Shown here piece after piece: positions 58,986-64,000 of a stretch of 64,000 bases of DNA. The position numbers were made by a program, and so were the translations under genes. The first letter of the stretch is position 1; each line of letters begins with the position of its first letter. Origin of the DNA: Rubritalea profundi (GTDB lineage Bacteria > Verrucomicrobiota > Verrucomicrobiia > Verrucomicrobiales > Akkermansiaceae); contig NZ_MQWA01000001.1 in the NCBI RefSeq assembly GCF_002954445.1, forward strand, positions 1,771,781-1,835,780, written 5' to 3'. The notes beneath the pieces are model-generated. The model had not been told where the DNA came from. It searched no databases and was given only the letters and a program-made list of their open reading frames with translations.

Positions 58986-60584
58986 TTATGATGGGACCTT
59001 GCCGCTGACGATGATGTCGACCAGGGTCTGATCCGGGAAGTAGCGGATCGACGAGTAGTTCCGCGTCTTGGCGGAGTTGGTGATGCCCTGGACACGGTCC
59101 GAGAAACCCTTGGTGCCAGCCCAAGTGACGCCGCACATCGGGGTAGCAATCATGCCCGCTTTTAGCATCTTGCCGGCGAGTTCGCCGTCGTCTGCGATAA
59201 GTTGGAGCTTCACGACGTTGGCGCAGAACATGTAGACAGGAATCGCGGTCTTTTCCTTGCCATCCTTTTCGAGCCCCTCTGTGACCAGTTTCCCCCACTT
59301 TTTCATTTCGTAGAGAGTGTTGTGCGGGCATCCGATGAAGGCGGCGGTGGGATCTCCGTCTTTCCTCGGCCACAAGTTGTCAAAGGTCTTGATTGTTTTC
59401 TGCTCCTCGGCGTCGTCATAGACGTAGGTCTGGTAGCCCTCTTCTAGCAGCTTGCGGCCCTTCTCCTTGGCGTCCGGGGTCAAGTTCTCGACATGGTAGA
59501 GGCCCACCGCGCCAGAAGCTGCAGTGGCACTGCCCATGGCTTTCAGCAGGTGCATGTTGTCCTCGGTGACTTCGCTGCCTTCAAAGTACTTATCGATGCC
59601 GGCGACGAGGGGAACATCTTCTACTACTTTGCGTCCGATGGCGGTGCCGAGCACCCCCCAATCCGGAGCCTTAGAGGTCTTGACTTCCACCAGCCATTTC
59701 GCCTGGCGACCCTCGTCGGTCATGAGACCGAAGTAAGGAGCCTTGGCCGTAATGGCGCTGATCAGGTCAATGCCGGCGCCGTTCCTGTTGGTCCGGATAC
59801 CGAGTACAGAGTTGCCATAGTTCACCGCGGAAGACTCCGCCCAGGCCACCATGGTTCCGGGCTTGGGTGCGTTGCCCACTTCTTTCACATAGCAGGCACA
59901 CGAGCGTTTGTTGAGATCCGGTGCGCCGAGGCGGGCATGAACCCAGTCGAGTTCCTTCTGCAGCGGATAGCCCTCGTAAACGATCTGCATTTCCTTCTCG
60001 TTGTTCTGGACGTTGAAGCAATCGTAGGGGCGCGGGTTCACCGTATAGGGGGCATAGGATTTGAGTCCGGCCGTGGCGCATTCATCGAGCATCTTGATCA
60101 TCGAGCTGAGGTAGGGGGCGCCGGGGTAGAGGTTGCTGTGGGGTGCACCGCCGAGGTCGACGAGCTTCTCGGCACCGAATGTGTTGCCGAAGACCACCTG
60201 GATCTTCATGAGCTTGGCCATCTCCGGGCCCTTCGAGCCGCCCAAGATCGCCTGCTCATCCTTGGTTAGTTTCATTTTGTGCTTGGCGGCCTCTTCAGCC
60301 GTGGCATTGGCCTTGGACGCACCGGTGAAGGTGGCTTTCTGGCCTGTTGGCTTGCCGTCGGGTCCGAGACCCTGCATGTCGGAGTCGAGTAGGCTTCCAG
60401 CGAAGGCGGGAACCTTGCCGGTTCCTGCCGCGGCAGCCTTTGCGGCCGGGACCGCCGCTGCTTTAGCCTGGACTTGCGAAGCTGTGACTCCGGCTAGCGC
60501 GCCGGGTGTTAGTACTGACAGCGAAAGGGTCTTGGCGAAAGAGCGCCGGCCCATCTTTGATTTCATTTCTTCTTTAGGGGTCAT
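58986..60584 (-). CDS. Aconitase X catalytic (large) subunit (DUF521-type) with Tat-like N-terminal signal
   Basis: KLTKDEQAILGGSKGPEMAKLMKIQVVFGNTFGAEKLVDLGGAPHSNL...AWAESSAVNYGNSVLGIRTNRNGAGIDLISAI...AFIGCPHNTLYEM; N-terminus MGRRSFAKTLSLSVLTPGALAGVTASQVQA. Confidence 0.85.
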   Translation of the reverse strand: MTPKEEMKSKMGRRSFAKTLSLSVLTPGALAGVTASQVQAKAAAVPAAKAAAAGTGKVPAFAGSLLDSDMQGLGPDGKPTGQKATFTGASKANATAEEAAKHKMKLTKDEQAILGGSKGPEMAKLMKIQVVFGNTFGAEKLVDLGGAPHSNLYPGAPYLSSMIKMLDECATAGLKSYAPYTVNPRPYDCFNVQNNEKEMQIVYEGYPLQKELDWVHARLGAPDLNKRSCACYVKEVGNAPKPGTMVAWAESSAVNYGNSVLGIRTNRNGAGIDLISAITAKAPYFGLMTDEGRQAKWLVEVKTSKAPDWGVLGTAIGRKVVEDVPLVAGIDKYFEGSEVTEDNMHLLKAMGSATAASGAVGLYHVENLTPDAKEKGRKLLEEGYQTYVYDDAEEQKTIKTFDNLWPRKDGDPTAAFIGCPHNTLYEMKKWGKLVTEGLEKDGKEKTAIPVYMFCANVVKLQLIADDGELAGKMLKAGMIATPMCGVTWAGTKGFSDRVQGITNSAKTRNYSSIRYFPDQTLVDIIVSGKVPS

Positions 60585-60874
60585 ATTTTTTAGTTTATTT
60601 GGATTACCATAGAGCTCACCCCACCTTCCGTTTTGTTGATAGGGGAGAGTTGATAGAGGAGGAGTTAGACATTTTTCTAAGTAAAAAATATGAGTTTTCT
60701 TTCCTCGAAAATTAAAAAAGCAATTTATGATTAGCACAATAGATTGCTAGAATATTTAAAGTCAACACTTTAGTGTAAACCCCTCATTGGAAATGAGTTC
60801 CGCACAGCTGCTCACTGAGTAGTTGCAGGGCCCTAAACGTGCGGAAAAATCAAAAGAGCAGTCTGTGAGCTTTT

Positions 60875-62506
60875 TTATTGCGACTCGAGGTGCAGCTTGA
60901 GGATGCGGATCATTTCGTCCTGAGCCTTGCTGCTGTCCTGAGCATTGTGCCAGGCCGGGACTACGAGCTCAGAGTCTACTTCTGTTAGGTGGGAGCTGGT
61001 GTACTTAACGACCCCATCCGAACTGTTTTCTAACTTTCCGCCCCAGCCTCGATCGCCGATGATCGAGTGGTAGGTAACTTTCTCCAGCTTTGGCCTGGTG
61101 AGGTTATACTTCAATGTTGGGTTGTTGTACTTGAGCCGTTGGACGCCATCCATTCCTTCTTGGATATCAAAGATGCTTTTTCCCAAACTGGTTAGATCTT
61201 GACGGTAGTGTGCTGGATCAAGACCTACGATGTCTTTTGGAATTTCAATGAGATGTGAAGTGAGTTGGCCAATCCAGTTGTCAGCGTAGGATGAGCCTCG
61301 GTGAGGAGTTGCGATGAATACTGCGCGGGAAACACAGTCGAGTGGTGGTGTCTCTAAGAGCTCAACAATCGATTTTTTCCCCATTGTTTCGACGGTTAGA
61401 GTGTCGATATTTTTGTTGTATATTTCTGAAATGGCTCCTCGATAATCCCTGGTGATTGCACTTGTTAGGATGCCACCCATGCTATGACCTATCATGACCA
61501 TCTCATTGGCGTTGAAGCCTGCACCATGCTCCTTAAGATGCACGTGTAGCTCTTTGATTTCATTTTTTAAACCTGCAGCGCTGTGAGAGAGAGGTAGTCC
61601 TGTAGGATAGAAGTATGCATAGAATTGATAGTTTTCACGAATCACGGGATCTTCCAGTAGTTCGTATGTAGGCTTGATCCAAAGGTTAGGGGTGGCCGCG
61701 AGACCATGGACGAAAATCACAGGAATTAGTTTCGGATCAATAGGCTCGAAAGAGATAAGGCTCATTGACTCTATCCCATACTCAGGACGTAAGACGTTGA
61801 TCAAGCCTTGGTAGATGAGAGATTTAGTAGCAGCTTGGGAAAATGCATGGGGAGTGGTGTAGTTCGCTGAGAGCTGCGGACTCTCACGTGAGTCTATCAG
61901 TTGAAAGCTAACTGAGTTTCCGTCACTCCAGTGAGCAAGAGCTGTCACAGAGTATATGTAGCCAATTTTAGACATGAACGGGAATTTCTTGCTGCGTTCA
62001 ACCGACCAGGCTGAACGTGCGGTCATAGGCACACCTCTACCGTGAGTCTCTATCGCAGGACTGAGAGCTGAACTGGCGTATTGATTAGCATAATGAAGAG
62101 TGTCGATGTCGGTCAGCTGTGAAGCTTTTGTGTGACAGTGGGAAGCTATCTGGAAGCTGTGCTCACCTGAGCTTACAGAACTACCCCAGAGCTGGTGAGT
62201 TTGAATCAGTTCTAGCCCTTTACCTAGGGATTGCTGGTATGCTTTGTAAGCCCAATAGGCTTGCATATGGTAGGGCTCTAGCTCCTTTGCTGCAGACAAA
62301 TAGAGCGCAACTGCCTTCTCAGGTTGATGTTTGTACATCCCATTCGCTTTGCGGATTTTACTGAATGCAGGTTTAGCATAGCTTTTCTCAGCTCTAGGGA
62401 TTTTCCTGAGCAATTCGGTTTGCTCATTCTGCGAGAGCTCAATCACAGTGGAGACACATGAGCTCAATGCGTAGCATAGGAAGAGAGATAGAATGAGGCG
62501 AATCAT
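60875..62506 (-). CDS. Lipoprotein alpha/beta-hydrolase, paralog of 54124..55992
   Basis: LCYALSSCVSTVIE lipobox; VIFVHGLAATPNLWIKPTYELLEDPVIRENYQFYAYFYPTGLPLSHSAAGLKNEI; GHSMGGI. Confidence 0.88.
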   Translation of the reverse strand: MIRLILSLFLCYALSSCVSTVIELSQNEQTELLRKIPRAEKSYAKPAFSKIRKANGMYKHQPEKAVALYLSAAKELEPYHMQAYWAYKAYQQSLGKGLELIQTHQLWGSSVSSGEHSFQIASHCHTKASQLTDIDTLHYANQYASSALSPAIETHGRGVPMTARSAWSVERSKKFPFMSKIGYIYSVTALAHWSDGNSVSFQLIDSRESPQLSANYTTPHAFSQAATKSLIYQGLINVLRPEYGIESMSLISFEPIDPKLIPVIFVHGLAATPNLWIKPTYELLEDPVIRENYQFYAYFYPTGLPLSHSAAGLKNEIKELHVHLKEHGAGFNANEMVMIGHSMGGILTSAITRDYRGAISEIYNKNIDTLTVETMGKKSIVELLETPPLDCVSRAVFIATPHRGSSYADNWIGQLTSHLIEIPKDIVGLDPAHYRQDLTSLGKSIFDIQEGMDGVQRLKYNNPTLKYNLTRPKLEKVTYHSIIGDRGWGGKLENSSDGVVKYTSSHLTEVDSELVVPAWHNAQDSSKAQDEMIRILKLHLESQ

Positions 62507-62600
62507 TGGGTCTGTTTATGCTGAAGTGGTGACATTGTGTGCTAGAACTTAGGCGAGTACTATGCTGATGAAATGGAATCGCAAGTATGATGCTGATTTT

Positions 62601-63788
62601 TTAGAATTCGATATGCCCGCGCAACCCTACAACCATAGCGAAGTTTTTACGCAATCCATCGCCAACCAGAAGCTGGGCGTTAGGAGTTATTTGAATGTTG
62701 AAAGGGCCTTGGTACCTATAGAGTGTCTCAAATACGCCTTGAATATCAGCGGTGTCAGAGGACTGACCAGCTCCAACACCGAAGCCGAGAAAGTCATTTT
62801 CTCGCATATTAGAACCGAAGCCAACAACTGCCATCTTATTGAGATCAGTCTGACTGCCGTTGCTGTTAGAAAACCGAGCGAATAAGGATTTTTCGTTGTC
62901 ATCAAAGTGGTGCTCAAAGCCACAACTAAATCCGTAGTCCTCTTCGCGTTCCTCTGTAGAGTCGGAGCCCCAGAACATCGCTTGTATATGGTTTTCAGTC
63001 CCGTCTCCGAGCCAGGTGAAGCCCGGTTGAATAGCAGTAAAAATGTTGCCAGAATTAAGATCAAAGTCGACCTGTGCTCCTGTTTTGCTCGCTTGGACTT
63101 GGGTCAGAGCGTAGGTGAGGTCGAAATTGTCGTTAATCTGCCAGCGTGCTGTGGCTCCAGCGCCAAATCGAGGAAACGCGACAGTCGGGTTGGTTGAGAA
63201 TACACGGTTGAGAAATGCCTTCTTTGCTCCTCTAAGGGCGTGTGAGTCAAGCCGACTTTCTACACTCAGCTGGCCATAACGGAGTTCGATTCTTCCATCG
63301 TGGAGGATGTGTTGGATGTATAAGTCTGGAATTTCAAAACCACTGTCACTGAATCCATCAGTGGTTCCTAATATAGCTCCAATGTTGTTTGCTAACTCCG
63401 CAGCGGAGTTCTCTAGCAGCGCATGCCGGTGGCGCAGTCGAAACTTGAGAGCCAATAGCCCGTCGCGCTCACCTCCGATGCGCTCAAGTAGTCGGCTTGG
63501 GTATTCTTCACCCACAAATGTCCAGCGGCCCGCGAGCGAAAGTTCTCCAGATCCGCCAGACTCACTATCGCCAATAGCTCCTTGGAATAATGCACTGTAG
63601 CTCAGTGCGACATTGAGCCGATCGGTTGAAAATATGTATTTGAGCGGGAGTTCATTATCCTCTAGGCCCGCGATCGACAAACTCTCCCCCTCCACCCCGG
63701 TGGGGGCAGTGGCCTGTGTCTCGCTCATCGCAGTGTGGCAGCACGCAAAAATCAAGATTATATAGAGAGGATGGAGAATGCTTCTCAT
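62601..63788 (-). CDS. OprB-like porin / outer-membrane barrel
   Basis: Signal peptide; NVALSYSALFQGAIGDSESGGSGELSLAGRWTFVG; C-terminal VVGLRGHIEF. Confidence 0.75.
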   Translation of the reverse strand: MRSILHPLYIILIFACCHTAMSETQATAPTGVEGESLSIAGLEDNELPLKYIFSTDRLNVALSYSALFQGAIGDSESGGSGELSLAGRWTFVGEEYPSRLLERIGGERDGLLALKFRLRHRHALLENSAAELANNIGAILGTTDGFSDSGFEIPDLYIQHILHDGRIELRYGQLSVESRLDSHALRGAKKAFLNRVFSTNPTVAFPRFGAGATARWQINDNFDLTYALTQVQASKTGAQVDFDLNSGNIFTAIQPGFTWLGDGTENHIQAMFWGSDSTEEREEDYGFSCGFEHHFDDNEKSLFARFSNSNGSQTDLNKMAVVGFGSNMRENDFLGFGVGAGQSSDTADIQGVFETLYRYQGPFNIQITPNAQLLVGDGLRKNFAMVVGLRGHIEF

Positions 63789-63956
63789 AAAATGTCTTCT
63801 ATGGTTTGAGCTATGCTGTTGATTTTGTCAAATCATCAAGAGGTCGGCTGTGAGGATCGTATTTTCACCTAGCATGTAGAGTGGAAATAGGTTAGTAACG
63901 ATGTCTAACTTATTAAATAAACAACCTAACATTTTTGTAGTGAGGTATTTAGTGTC

Positions 63957-64000
63957 ATGAAATTTAACAGACTTTATATAATATTGGGCCTAGTGTCGGG
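63957..64000 (+). CDS. Start of a secreted protein gene truncated by the window edge
   Basis: ATG AAA TTT AAC AGA CTT TAT ATA ATA TTG GGC CTA GTG TCG = MKFNRLYIILGLVS, signal-peptide-like. Confidence 0.35.
   Translation, partial: MKFNRLYIILGLVS

Noticed and set aside
58939-59373. 144-aa minus-strand ORF over the AcnX large-subunit C-terminus
   Set aside because: Arg/His-rich out-of-frame translation of the AcnX gene; no independent coding support.
1-64000. CRISPR arrays, transposases, integrases, tRNA or rRNA genes
   Set aside because: Looked for regularly spaced direct repeats, DDE/Tyr recombinase motifs and T-loop GGTTCRANYCC contexts by eye and found none that I can support.

Overview
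The window looks like chromosomal DNA from a Verrucomicrobia-type bacterium. This is inferred from protein style: SHD1-domain protein, anti-sigma/vWA fusion, DUF3592/arrestin-like pair, glycine-zipper lipoproteins. Well-supported housekeeping genes are alaS, hflC/hflK, trpS, lpxK, a glycogen/starch synthase, an M3 peptidase, pfkA, rseP, dapF, trpA, lpdA, rpe, tadA, accB/accC, a CvfB-like S1 protein and pxpB/pxpC/pxpA. I saw no CRISPR array, rRNA, tRNA or transposase. The most interesting features are: (1) a five-gene minus-strand block (about 54.1-60.6 kb) with a two-subunit aconitase X (AcnX). Its catalytic subunit carries a Tat-like export signal, and it sits with an OprB-like porin, another outer-membrane barrel and a lipoprotein lipase. 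An 18-bp perfect palindrome lies inside the block, and its left edge abuts a truncated gene remnant. (2) An ECF sigma / anti-sigma-vWA-TPR / giant (~2,300 aa) membrane-anchored repeat-protein locus (24.8-35.7 kb) with at least nine copies of a ~55-aa motif. (3) Many ORFs disrupted by single events (in-frame TGA, TAG, TAA, and +/-1 frameshifts), all in accessory genes, while the housekeeping genes are intact. (4) Two kinase-fold proteins lacking catalytic residues. (5) A NYN/PIN-like protein with a histone-H1-like Lys/Ala tail, a stand-alone FtsH-type M41 peptidase domain, a multi-hairpin intergenic region, and families of degenerate intergenic repeats. All calls come from reading the sequence and the supplied ORF track; no database search was run.
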